A DNA stretch of 64,000 nt from Silicimonas sp. GTDB taxonomy: Bacteria; Pseudomonadota; Alphaproteobacteria; Rhodobacterales; Rhodobacteraceae. The notes under the pieces were generated by a model. The model was given only the letters and a program-made list of their open reading frames with translations, was not told the DNA's origin and searched no databases. The position numbers and the translations under genes were made by a program. Positions 44,231 through 52,621 of this stretch are shown in pieces; position 1 is the stretch's first letter; every line of letters begins with the position of its first letter. The stretch lies in assembly GCA_022820365.1 (NCBI GenBank), contig JAJEFO010000001.1, forward strand, positions 27,851 through 91,850, read 5' to 3'.

Positions 44231-45283
44231 TCACTGCACGAGTTCTTCCGGCGCCAGGATCGATCGGATTGCTTCGGGGTCGATGTCTTCGTGCTCCGCA
44301 ATGACGACCAAGCGTCCCTGCCTGTCCTCGCCCGGTTCCCATGCCCGGTCGAACTGATGGCGGATCCGTGTCCCGACCCCCTGGACAAGCAGGCGCATTG
44401 GCTTGCCGCGCACCGAGGCATACCCTTTCACGCGAAGGATGTTCTGCAGCCGCGCAAGAGTCTCGATTCGTGCTGCGAGGTCATCGGCACTGTCAGCCTC
44501 GGGAATATCCACGACGATCGTGTCAAAGTCATCGTGATCATGCTCGGGCACCCCGTCGTGATGCGACGGACGCGCTGCCAGATCGTCTTCGGCTGCTGCT
44601 CCGATACCGAGAATCACCTGCGCGTCCACCGCGCCCTCCGACACCTCGATCATCGGCACGGCACGCGGTGCTTCCCGCTCGACGATTGCCCTCGCCTGCG
44701 CAACGCCATCAGGGCCCGCAAGATCGGGCTTGGTCAACAGCACTATGTCGGCGCAGGCAATCTGGTCTTCGAACACCTCAGACAGCGGTGTTTCGTGGTC
44801 GACGTTTTCGTCGGCGAGCCGCTGCGCATCCACGCGGTCGATGTCGGGCGCAAATCTTCCCGCGGCTACGGCCTCGGCATCGGCCAGCGCGATGACGCCG
44901 TCGACGGTCACCCTGCTTCGAATTGCCGGCCAGTCGAAGGCCTTCAGGAGCGGCTTGGGAAGAGCGAGCCCGGAGGACTCGATCAGGATGTGATCGGGCA
45001 CGGGGTCAAGCTCCAGCAGTGCAGTGATGGCAGGAATGAAGTCATCTGCTACCCTGCAACAAATACAGCCATTGGCCAGTTCGACTATGTTCTCCGCCGG
45101 GCAATCGGGAATGGCGCAGGCCTTGAGAATGTCTCCGTCAACGCCCACGTCGCCGAATTCGTTCACGATCACCGCCAATCGGTGGCCCTTGCCGGATTCG
45201 ATGAGGTGGCGGATCAGCGTCGTCTTCCCGGCCCCGAGAAAGCCGGTAATGACAGTGGCGGGAATCTTTGCGAGATCGCTCAT
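44231..45283 (-). CDS. cobW: CobW, GTPase metallochaperone of cobalamin synthesis
   Basis: A 350-residue COG0523 GTPase: Walker A GFLGAGKTTLIRHL near residue 14, VNEFGDVGVDGDIL, the metal-binding NGCICCRVADDF (CxCC) near 70, and LTKPDLAG. A His/Asp-rich segment (SHHDGVPEHDHDD) near 240 is typical. CobW is thought to deliver cobalt to CobN, the next gene. It overlaps the DUF1636 gene by ATGA. Confidence 0.94.
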   Translation of the reverse strand: MSDLAKIPATVITGFLGAGKTTLIRHLIESGKGHRLAVIVNEFGDVGVDGDILKACAIPDCPAENIVELANGCICCRVADDFIPAITALLELDPVPDHILIESSGLALPKPLLKAFDWPAIRSRVTVDGVIALADAEAVAAGRFAPDIDRVDAQRLADENVDHETPLSEVFEDQIACADIVLLTKPDLAGPDGVAQARAIVEREAPRAVPMIEVSEGAVDAQVILGIGAAAEDDLAARPSHHDGVPEHDHDDFDTIVVDIPEADSADDLAARIETLARLQNILRVKGYASVRGKPMRLLVQGVGTRIRHQFDRAWEPGEDRQGRLVVIAEHEDIDPEAIRSILAPEELVQ

Positions 45284-45666
45284 TTGGCAGTCCCCACTGG
45301 TTCAATCGGTGGAATCCGTGCAATGCAGTTCTTGCGGAAATGCTCCGGGCGTTCCCGCCACGGGACAAGCCCGTCTGACGTCGCGCAATATCTTGCTGCG
45401 CCATCCAGGATCAAGTCGGCGCTCGACGGGTCGAGATTCCCGTATACGTATGTCCAGCGCCGCGAGCCTCCCCGCAGGGCGATGGAACAGCCGTGGTCGC
45501 AGTTCGAGAAGCACTCCACGCCGCGAAGGCTAACGCCTTCAGGCAACTCCCTGGCTGCCAAGGCACGATGCAGAAGCGCTCCAGGACGCTCGTCGGTGTC
45601 AGACAGTTCCTGCCCCCTGCGGCACGTGGTGCAGACCAATAGTTCAACCGGCGCGAAGTCGTCCAC
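45280..45666 (-). CDS. DUF1636 ferredoxin-like metal-binding protein
   Basis: A 128-residue DUF1636 protein. The Cys pattern VELLVCTTCRRGQ near the start and GVECFSNCDHGCSIALRGG near 62-80 resembles thioredoxin-like 2Fe-2S ferredoxins. It is the first gene after the second cobalamin riboswitch and overlaps cobW, the usual position for this family in cob operons. It probably handles cobalt or an iron-sulfur cluster; the function is unproven. GTG 45666 follows GAGGGA. Confidence 0.85.
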   Translation of the reverse strand: MDDFAPVELLVCTTCRRGQELSDTDERPGALLHRALAARELPEGVSLRGVECFSNCDHGCSIALRGGSRRWTYVYGNLDPSSADLILDGAARYCATSDGLVPWRERPEHFRKNCIARIPPIEPVGTAK

Positions 45667-45757
45667 GGATCCCTCGTTTCTGCTATGGAAAGGGGAGGAA
45701 ACGAGAGCACCGCAATGGCGGCCCCGCCCCGGAATCCCCCGTCCGGTCACGTCCAGT

Positions 45758-45930
45758 CGGCTGGCAGGTCTCCCGGCTTGCGGATGATTGCGGGTGATCC
45801 GGCCTTCCCAGCCTCAAGGGCCAGTGGCGCGATGGATCCCCTCTCCGGTTACGGTCGCGGGGGCGGCTGCATTGGGGTCACTGACCCTTTCGCATTCCCT
45901 TTTCACCTGCATGAACGGGCAGGCACCAGC
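45758..45930 (-). ncRNA. Cobalamin riboswitch (upstream of the cob operon)
   Basis: On the minus strand GGGAATGCG, then the B12-box core GCCGCCCCCGCGACCGTAA near 45850-45868, then GCCGGGAGACCTGCCAGCC near 45760-45778. A P1 pairing (GCTGG/CCAGC) closes the element. It differs from the cbtB riboswitch in the peripheral arms. It lies about 90 bases before the DUF1636 start and should repress the whole cob operon by feedback. Confidence 0.92.
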
Positions 45931-46183
45931 ACTTGACGACACTTCGACGAAACTCGCAGCCAAGTCAAGTCGGTGTACGTGATCACCTTGACCTTGGAGA
46001 CCAGTTTGCCTGGACCGCCATCGTCTCAATGTTCCGAAGCTGTCAGGCATGTGCGATGAGCAATTCCCTCCGGCTTGCGGAGGCGCAGGTCATGCATCTC
46101 GAGCCATCCCTTCCCCGATACCGCGCAAGGCCGCATGCTCATGACGGGCGCGTGCCCGGCCAGATCCATCCTGTCAATGATCG

Positions 46184-47461
46184 TCACGCGCAGCCAAGAC
46201 CTTGGGACATCTGGGAGTAACTCGTGAGAGGAACCGCACACATCCGGTTCCAGTCAGCCTTGTCTATGACCGGCTGGTTTAGCAGCTTGATCATCTCGTC
46301 GAAACCGTGGAGTGCGTCACAGCCCGTTTCTTCCGGACCTGCCGCCTTGCGATGTTTCGGCCAAGCGCGTTCACGAGCGTACCGCCAAAAGTCGGTATCA
46401 TACCTGGAGCCACTGGAATAATGCCAACCCACGAACAGTCCGTAACTCAGCATGCGCTTGACGAGAAACCGATTGACCGTTGGCGCGTCACGTTCGAGGT
46501 GTTCGATCAAGCGGTTGAGCCGCATGTTGAGAACCATGCCAATCTGCAACTGAGCGGCCACGATCGCCGTTGCTTCGAGCGGCTCCATGAACGCAGCCGC
46601 ATTGCCGATGCGCGCGACCGCGCCATCGTAAATCTGCCGGTGGACGAAATTTGGAAATGGAATGACGGCGCGTTGCTCGAACTCCGAGACGCCATCGGTT
46701 TCAAGGAATTTGTCAAAGTCTGCTTCGACTTCGTCAATGTTCGACACATTCATATTGAAGATATACCCGTAAGAGGTATGAATCGTAAGTGGAATCACAA
46801 AAATCCATCCGTGCGGCCGCGCTACGGCGCGGGTATATGTATGCTCCGTAACAGGTCCATCCTTTGCTTTCCTGATGATTGCCGGGCAACGGCGGATGAC
46901 AGCCGTGTTGGTTGGGATGAAGGAAACGTCGATGTGCTGCTCGGGTTGGAGTTCTCTAGGAAACCCTCGTGCATCAAAGACCAGATCGTAGCGTTCGGAT
47001 TCCCTGCCCTCAAACCTTACTTCAGCCCCACCTTTTACCCGGTTGATCTCATTCACTTTCGCATCGATGTGGCGGGCGTGCGAGCATTCGTGTAGCAGAT
47101 CAGCCATCAAGTCCGCGGACAGATGGTATCCATACGACACCTGCTGCGGCGTGAAGTAGTGGGTGAAGTCTCGACCACGCCGTCCCCAGCCTTCGAATGC
47201 GACGCCGTACTTGCGGGTTCCCATCAGGCGCTGCTGCACGACTTGATGGGACACGTTCGTCAATTGCTGCAGTTCCTGGACCAGGCTCGGCCAGCTGCCT
47301 TCACCCACCCCAATAACCGGAATGCGCGAGTCGTAGATGTGGTGCAGTTCGAGATCGCTGTCGGGATGCATGCGCGAAACACTGGCGGCTGCCAGCGACC
47401 CGGCCGTTCCACGCCCAACGACCGCTACCCTTCTCAGGGTTTTGCTGCCCGGGTGTATCAT
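46184..47461 (-). CDS. Flavin-dependent tryptophan-halogenase-like enzyme of the RiPP cluster
   Basis: A 425-residue protein of the tryptophan halogenase family. FAD motif VAVVGRGTAGSLAA is at residues 12-25, GVGEGSWPSL at 51-60, the putative catalytic Lys is K84 in GTRKYGVAFEGW, and FMEPLEATAI at 291-300 contains the conserved acidic region. The family WxWxIP motif reads GWIFVIP at 218-224, so the second Trp is Phe. ATG 47461 is preferred since homology begins there. It is convergent-side neighbour of the precursor gene whose core ends in Trp, so that Trp is the obvious chlorination target. A separate flavin reductase must come from elsewhere. Confidence 0.87.
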   Translation of the reverse strand: MIHPGSKTLRRVAVVGRGTAGSLAAASVSRMHPDSDLELHHIYDSRIPVIGVGEGSWPSLVQELQQLTNVSHQVVQQRLMGTRKYGVAFEGWGRRGRDFTHYFTPQQVSYGYHLSADLMADLLHECSHARHIDAKVNEINRVKGGAEVRFEGRESERYDLVFDARGFPRELQPEQHIDVSFIPTNTAVIRRCPAIIRKAKDGPVTEHTYTRAVARPHGWIFVIPLTIHTSYGYIFNMNVSNIDEVEADFDKFLETDGVSEFEQRAVIPFPNFVHRQIYDGAVARIGNAAAFMEPLEATAIVAAQLQIGMVLNMRLNRLIEHLERDAPTVNRFLVKRMLSYGLFVGWHYSSGSRYDTDFWRYARERAWPKHRKAAGPEETGCDALHGFDEMIKLLNQPVIDKADWNRMCAVPLTSYSQMSQGLGCA

Positions 47462-48047
47462 CCCAAATGCCCTTCGCTGATCCCAGTTGGCCGCACTTGC
47501 CAGAAAGCTCAGTTCGCAAACTGCAAGCAGTTGCGCAAAATGGTTGCAGAGATGCAAGTGCGGGCGTTGGCACCACTGCGTGGTCAGATTAGACCACTTG
47601 ATTCACTCCGCAACGAGCGCAGTCTCCGCACCGGCCGCCCGAAAACGGTCCAATTTGCCGTGAAACTTGCATGGCACGAAGCCCAACACGCTAACGTCAC
47701 TCAACGCGATGATCCGCCTTGGATTTCGTCCTTTTTCCGCGCCGCAAAATGCATGCCCTAATCATTGGAACAAAGAAAGAATGAATGATCTTGTGCTGTC
47801 CTTTCCTGTCAAATGTTGCGCTCGTTGCTTGATCAAGATGCAGTTCTATCATTTGTCGAGATGCGGCGAAGCGACATCTTCATGCATCCCCGGGAACCCC
47901 CTTGATCCGGCCACAACGGTCATGGACCGCCTTACTTGTGGTGCAAGCCAGAGGTGCAGACCAGACTTGACGCAACTAGATTGCTGACTTAGGTGTCGTA
48001 CCGCACGCTTTGAAACCGTGCTGTGCGTACTGCAAAGGAGGTATGCC
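47462..48047. other. Divergent control region between halogenase and precursor
   Basis: About 585 bases with no recognised gene. A TTGACG hexamer at 47967-47972 is a possible -35 for the precursor, but no good -10 follows at 17 bases. Both the halogenase (minus) and the precursor (plus) promoters should lie here. Confidence 0.4.
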
Positions 48048-48299
48048 ATGAGAAGTGGCGACGAAATGCTGAAGCAAATTGTTGACAAGTCCGCCGTCGA
48101 TTCGGACTTCAGGCAACAGCTTCTTGCAGATCCGAAATCTACAATCAGCGGTGAATTGGGCATCACGATTCCGGACTCGATGAATATCGAGATTCACGAG
48201 AGCGATATGCAAACGGTGCATCTTGCTCTGCCTCCCGATCCAAACATCACCGAGGAGCAACTCGAAGCCATATCCGCAGGACTTTGCTGCTGCTGGTAG
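48048..48299 (+). CDS. RiPP precursor: NHLP-type leader with short Cys-Cys-Cys-Trp core
   Basis: An 83-residue peptide. Residues 1-78 are a nitrile-hydratase-like leader (NHLP): acidic/amphipathic DFRQQLLADPKSTISGELGI, then the beta-rich DSMNIEIHESDMQTVHLALP and ITEEQLEAISAG. Leaders of this type end in Gly-Gly or Ala-Gly and are cut by C39 peptidase-transporters. That would leave Leu-Cys-Cys-Cys-Trp (79-83) as the mature core. A perfect AAAGGAGG precedes the ATG at 48048; the in-frame upstream ATG at 48018 has none. It is transcribed alone, with an intrinsic terminator 70 bases downstream. Expected changes: Cys to thiazoline/thiazole by the YcaO enzyme and Trp chlorination. Confidence 0.92.
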   Translation: MRSGDEMLKQIVDKSAVDSDFRQQLLADPKSTISGELGITIPDSMNIEIHESDMQTVHLALPPDPNITEEQLEAISAGLCCCW

Positions 48300-48368
48300 A
48301 TTTGGCATTGAGTGACGTGGCACCATCGTGGGGAATGGTCCGCGTCTGACTGAGCACATGGCTTGAAC

Positions 48369-48402
48369 AGCCCCCGCCTGCGACTGCGGGCCGGGGCTTT
48401 TT
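48369..48402 (+). terminator. Intrinsic terminator after the precursor gene
   Basis: AGCCCC pairs with GGGGCT around a GC-rich inner part (CCGC/GCGG), followed by TTTTT. It ends the single-gene precursor transcript, a common way to make precursor peptide in excess over its modifying enzymes. Confidence 0.8.
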
Positions 48403-48640
48403 GTGTGACTGGATCTGATGTGGTTCAGTATCTGCTTACACTCGCCATCCATTGATCGCGAACAGGAAAGCTCAGCTTGATCATGGGGGTAGCCGTGCCG
48501 ACAAGCGCACTCCGGATTGCGACGAGAAGGCATTGTCCACACGTCGCCACTGACCGTCGGCAGGAGTACCGTACTTTCGTCGGACCTGACTGCGTGCCCG
48601 GAATTGCTCCTGCCTGCGCAGGACACCGTTACTGCCGGGA

Positions 48641-49759
48641 CTAGGTGGAGACCGCGCCTGAGAGGACCATGAACACGTAAGCCTTTGCCTGTCTGAGTTG
48701 ATCCTCGGAGATTACGACCTTGATGTGGTGAATTCCTCGCAGCAGTATGAACCGTCCCGATTTCCCGAAGAGCGTTGTCGGCTTCGATACCCAGTCGGCA
48801 AGCGCCGCAAGCTTCTCGGGCACGACGATGTCCTCATGGCTCAAGGCTTGCAGGAAGGGATCCCAGTCAGTCAGGCCGTCGAGCCAATAGCGAGAGTCCT
48901 TCGTGTATCTTTGCTTGACGATGAGCGTAAGACCCAGCGTCGAGCCGACGCCATCCTCCCTTATGTCGATGTTCACTCCGGTCCTGACGATGTTCACGCG
49001 CTCGCCAAAGCGGGCAATCACTGACTCTACGCGCGGAAATTGGCCCGGCCAGCCCAAGTCGCCAAGATAGGACCCGAGTTCCTGCCGCGACTTGAAACCC
49101 ATGATTGCCAGGCGGATTGACCGTGAGCGCGACGGGAAGATGCCGAACGAATCCATGCGCGTGTCTTCCGGCTGGGCCAGATAGGCACGTTCAACATGCT
49201 TCTTCTCAGCGTCACTCAACGTCCAGCCCACACAGGAAACAAGTGCGTCAACGACGTCAACGACATCATTGACCTGTCCGCATGCACCCAGGATCGGACG
49301 TTCGCCGGGCCTCAGGAACATTCCTGGGAACGAGTTGTCCCCTTCATTGGCCGAGCCGATGTCATATTCGAGCATTACCTTGCGACCGACAATTTGGCGC
49401 AGGGCCGAGCCTTCTTCATCCATCTGTCCGAACAATTTCGTGAGTGCCTGGGCAACCTCATCGCCTTCGTTGCTTCGTGCGCGCTGCTCGAAGACCTTCG
49501 CCGCACGGGTTCCGCTCGCGAGAGAGGCGCCAAAATCCGCCTCCGGACTGCGCGATTGCAGCGGAAGTTCAAATCCGAAAGGAAGGGCCCCCATCGTGAT
49601 CGGAAGAAGCTCCGCGCAATGGAGTATGCGTTCCCATTCCGCATCCCCAACGAGGCATCGCGAAACGCTGCTTCGAAAGTGCCCGAGCAATTCACCCATG
49701 GTGTTGCCCTCTTCGGCAAGCCTGTCCTGCGTCAGCATGACTGCTTCGTCAATGTTCAT
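48641..49759 (-). CDS. Conserved-looking protein of unknown function in the RiPP cluster
   Basis: A 372-residue soluble protein with no family I can name. It is acidic at the N-terminus, has ALPFGFELPLQSRSPEADFG near 58, FLRPGERPILGACGQVNDVVD near 147, DTRMDSFGIFPSRSRSIRL near 198, and a C-terminal part with YWLDGLTDWDPFLQALSHED then PEKLAALADWV. The ATG at 49759 has a good AGGTGG. It is the last gene of the minus-strand biosynthetic run, after the YcaO gene, and faces the precursor. It could be a tailoring enzyme, a leader-binding partner or an immunity protein; the sequence does not decide. Confidence 0.7.
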   Translation of the reverse strand: MNIDEAVMLTQDRLAEEGNTMGELLGHFRSSVSRCLVGDAEWERILHCAELLPITMGALPFGFELPLQSRSPEADFGASLASGTRAAKVFEQRARSNEGDEVAQALTKLFGQMDEEGSALRQIVGRKVMLEYDIGSANEGDNSFPGMFLRPGERPILGACGQVNDVVDVVDALVSCVGWTLSDAEKKHVERAYLAQPEDTRMDSFGIFPSRSRSIRLAIMGFKSRQELGSYLGDLGWPGQFPRVESVIARFGERVNIVRTGVNIDIREDGVGSTLGLTLIVKQRYTKDSRYWLDGLTDWDPFLQALSHEDIVVPEKLAALADWVSKPTTLFGKSGRFILLRGIHHIKVVISEDQLRQAKAYVFMVLSGAVST

Positions 49760-50266
49760 CCGCCCACCTCGCAGGAACCTGTGTGCTTGTATGTCCGGGA
49801 ATCAAGGGAATCAAACTTGTCCACAGCTGCTTCCGGCTCGTGGAAAGTGTGGATGTCTTCCGATTGAACGGCGGTATTCCTTCTGGAAGTCGCGCGGGAA
49901 CGCCGACCCTTTTCGGGGTGCCGGAGGCCGGCTCTTGCCTTTCCGGCGCTGCCACTTGATCAAGCAACCAACGCAAACTTTCACGGACAATTCCTCCTCA
50001 TATTTTTTTCTTTCTTACTTTGTTCCGATGAATCGGGCACGCATTTCGTGACGCGCGGAAGAGACGAAATCCAAGTCTGATCATCGCGTTGATTGACGTT
50101 AACGTGTCAGGCGTCGTGCCGTGCACGTTTCACGGCAACTTGGGCCGTTTTCGGGCGGCGGGTGCGGAAGTTGCGCTCGTTGCGGATTAAATCAAGTGAC
50201 ATTCTGACCTGCATTCGGGTTCTCCATATTTTCCGAAAGCCCTCGCCTTTCAGGACAGGGAAGATC
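49760..50266. other. Intergenic stretch, no second precursor seen
   Basis: About 500 bases between the unknown gene and the YcaO gene. Frames on both strands were read for an NHLP-like leader or a Cys-rich core and none was found. It probably contains a separate promoter for the 372-residue protein. Confidence 0.45.
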
Positions 50267-52621
50267 TCAGGCAATCACGGGTGCGGGGTTCAGATCGGCT
50301 TCTGCTAGTCGGTGCGAGCGCCGGCCCAGGCTCACGGGCACATCATACAGCCGGCCAGGCGCGAACCGCTCCCAGAAATGGCGCATGCCCGGCACGATGA
50401 CACGTGCCACCGGCATGCCGATGTCAGGCCGAGTCTGGTCCAGAACAAGGAATTCCATGCCCTTGGCCTCGACGATGGCACGGCACGCATCCACGTCATC
50501 ACGCGCATCGGTCGTATCTGCCGTCGGATAATCTTCAGCCACGCGGAGCGGTTCTCCTGCCGCCGGCACCAGCCAGTCGCACTCGGCGAGACGGGCGGTC
50601 TTCCACCACCACAGGGCCAGCGGGTCATCGATCATGGGCTTGTCATCGGTCCGATCGGGCCGCGGCAGCCAGCTCAGACACTGGTTCAGTTCGCAAACCG
50701 CGCGCAGAGCGGCGACGCGCGGATCGGCGTGGGCACCGGCACCGTAGATGATGTCCTCACTCTGTGCATTCGTCCTGCGTGAGAGCGCGACAAATGCGGG
50801 AATCTTGATGTCCGACGTAATGTCTAGAACCCAGATATCCCTGTCGCGGCAAACATAATATGCCTCGGCCGCTGCGAGGTATTCGTCATCGAAACTGGCA
50901 AGGTCAACCCTTGGAACCTGCAGCCGGTTGTACCACCAGATGGCGAACGCATCGCGCTCTGCCAATTCGTAGAATCCCTGCAGGATGGCCTCTTCAAGAG
51001 TATTGCCCGCTGCACAGCCGTTCGAATCGGCAATCAGGTCCATGGGGCCCCGCTGTTCTGGCGCCATGCTGTAGAGCATCGAGGTCGGCAAATAGCGATG
51101 CCGCTGCTGCGTGAGCGACCAAACCGGCGTCCAGTCGATCTCGGCCTCGGGGTCGAGACGGGGCGGCACGACATTGTAGGGATGTCCCTTGGCGTTGATG
51201 GTCTTGGCGTCATCAAGCTGCCTGTCGCTGAACAGTTGCGCATCATTTGGGTGAATTGCCTCCCCGTCCCCGAGAAACTCGACGAGCCGCCTCCGGATCC
51301 GGATCTCGTCTCCCTGGCAGGCGCCCGAATAGCGCTCGATTGCCTCGCAGAGGGCGCTGACCCTGGATTGCTCTCGGGTGCTTCCCTTGCCTGCGCTCTT
51401 GCTGCGCAGACTTCGTCGGAGCGAACTCAAGGTTCGGCTTCTCATGCCGAGATTGCTTCCGGCCCAGTCGACATGCAGCCAGGAATCCGCTTCATCAGTG
51501 GTACGTGACACCCAGGTCACGACTCCACTTACCGGGCTCACCAGGTGGCGATATCTCGCAAGCGTGACTTCCGGAGCCACAGTGCGGGCGCCGCCGCTGC
51601 CGCGATGCGCCTTGGGACTATTCTGCAGACACAAGGAAACCGGCGGTCGATCCGGACGATACAGCGCTTCGTCGCCACAGGCGAGGCACTGCGGGCGGCG
51701 CATGACCCGATGCTGCGAACTTGCAAACGTGCCGAAATTCATCGCGATTGCGTTCTCATGAAGCGGCGCAGACTCTTCGAGCACCAGCCATTTGACGATT
51801 TCCGCCGCGATCAAGCCGTATAGTGCCTCCAGCACGGCAGTTTGAGCCGCGAATGGCTTGAAGGCCGCCCTTTCGCCGGCGACATTGCGCAGGAAATTGT
51901 GAACTTCTTCATGGCTGCGAAGGCGGTAGGCCAGGCAATCCCAGCAAGGCCCCTGCCCGTCGGCGCGAAATACGGGGCCGAACAACGCCTCCATGCCGTG
52001 CGGCCTCATCAGCATCCACGGTGTGCTGGATTCCAGCTGGCGCCGATTCACCTCTCCGAGACTCGATGCAAGGAAGTCGTCGCACACAATGGCTATGAGT
52101 CTCGGATTGGAGTCCTTCACGCTGGCGCCCTGCTCATTCAAGTGCCGGGTCAGTCGCCCGTCGTCACCTTCAATCGCGACACTTGATTCCGAAAGCCGGC
52201 GTTCGACCCATCTCGGTGAAGCGCCAAGGGACGACCAGTAGGCAGCCCGGGGTCGCTCCATGCCATGATCGGCAGAAACGACATAGCCTTTGGAGGAAAG
52301 CGAACCAATTGCGGCGAGAACTTCGGTGGCGGCATGAGAGCCATCGAGGCGTGCAACAATGTCGTCCTTCGCGTGCCGACCGTCGAGCAAGGGCAGCAGG
52401 CTGCAATACAGCTCGCCGTGCAGGAGTGTATTGAACCGCTCCGAAACCAAGAGCGCCTGCGCTTCTCCGATCGTGTGCGATTGCATGTGCGGCGCAAGCG
52501 TGGGGAGCTTGACCAGACCCTGGTCCTCCGGCGTGACTCGCGTAAGCAACCCCTTCCGGGGGATTGTGGACTTCTGCGACGACATCTCGGGTTTCCGTGC
52601 CGGTCGAACAGGTACTTTCAC
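50267..52621 (-). CDS. Fused E1-like/YcaO cyclodehydratase (TOMM C-D fusion)
   Basis: A 784-residue fusion. Residues about 30-340 form the E1-like/ocin-ThiF leader-binding part, with zinc Cys pairs CWDC (226/229) and CLAC (312/315). Residues about 350-784 form the YcaO domain, with ATP-binding Glu in SALCEAIERYSG (422-433) and AERDAFAIWWYNR near 575. Such fusions phosphorylate the peptide backbone and cyclise Cys, Ser or Thr to azolines. The C-terminus reads LNPAPVIA, a weakened form of the PxPxP tail seen in many azoline-forming YcaO proteins. The GTG start overlaps the preceding stop (GTGA). Its substrate should be the three Cys of the precursor. No separate flavin dehydrogenase (SagB type) is seen. 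Confidence 0.92.
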   Translation of the reverse strand: MKVPVRPARKPEMSSQKSTIPRKGLLTRVTPEDQGLVKLPTLAPHMQSHTIGEAQALLVSERFNTLLHGELYCSLLPLLDGRHAKDDIVARLDGSHAATEVLAAIGSLSSKGYVVSADHGMERPRAAYWSSLGASPRWVERRLSESSVAIEGDDGRLTRHLNEQGASVKDSNPRLIAIVCDDFLASSLGEVNRRQLESSTPWMLMRPHGMEALFGPVFRADGQGPCWDCLAYRLRSHEEVHNFLRNVAGERAAFKPFAAQTAVLEALYGLIAAEIVKWLVLEESAPLHENAIAMNFGTFASSQHRVMRRPQCLACGDEALYRPDRPPVSLCLQNSPKAHRGSGGARTVAPEVTLARYRHLVSPVSGVVTWVSRTTDEADSWLHVDWAGSNLGMRSRTLSSLRRSLRSKSAGKGSTREQSRVSALCEAIERYSGACQGDEIRIRRRLVEFLGDGEAIHPNDAQLFSDRQLDDAKTINAKGHPYNVVPPRLDPEAEIDWTPVWSLTQQRHRYLPTSMLYSMAPEQRGPMDLIADSNGCAAGNTLEEAILQGFYELAERDAFAIWWYNRLQVPRVDLASFDDEYLAAAEAYYVCRDRDIWVLDITSDIKIPAFVALSRRTNAQSEDIIYGAGAHADPRVAALRAVCELNQCLSWLPRPDRTDDKPMIDDPLALWWWKTARLAECDWLVPAAGEPLRVAEDYPTADTTDARDDVDACRAIVEAKGMEFLVLDQTRPDIGMPVARVIVPGMRHFWERFAPGRLYDVPVSLGRRSHRLAEADLNPAPVIA

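Noticed and set aside
48018..48047. Upstream in-frame ATG for the precursor
   Set aside because: It has no ribosome-binding site, whereas ATG 48048 has a perfect AAAGGAGG at good distance and the leader homology starts there.
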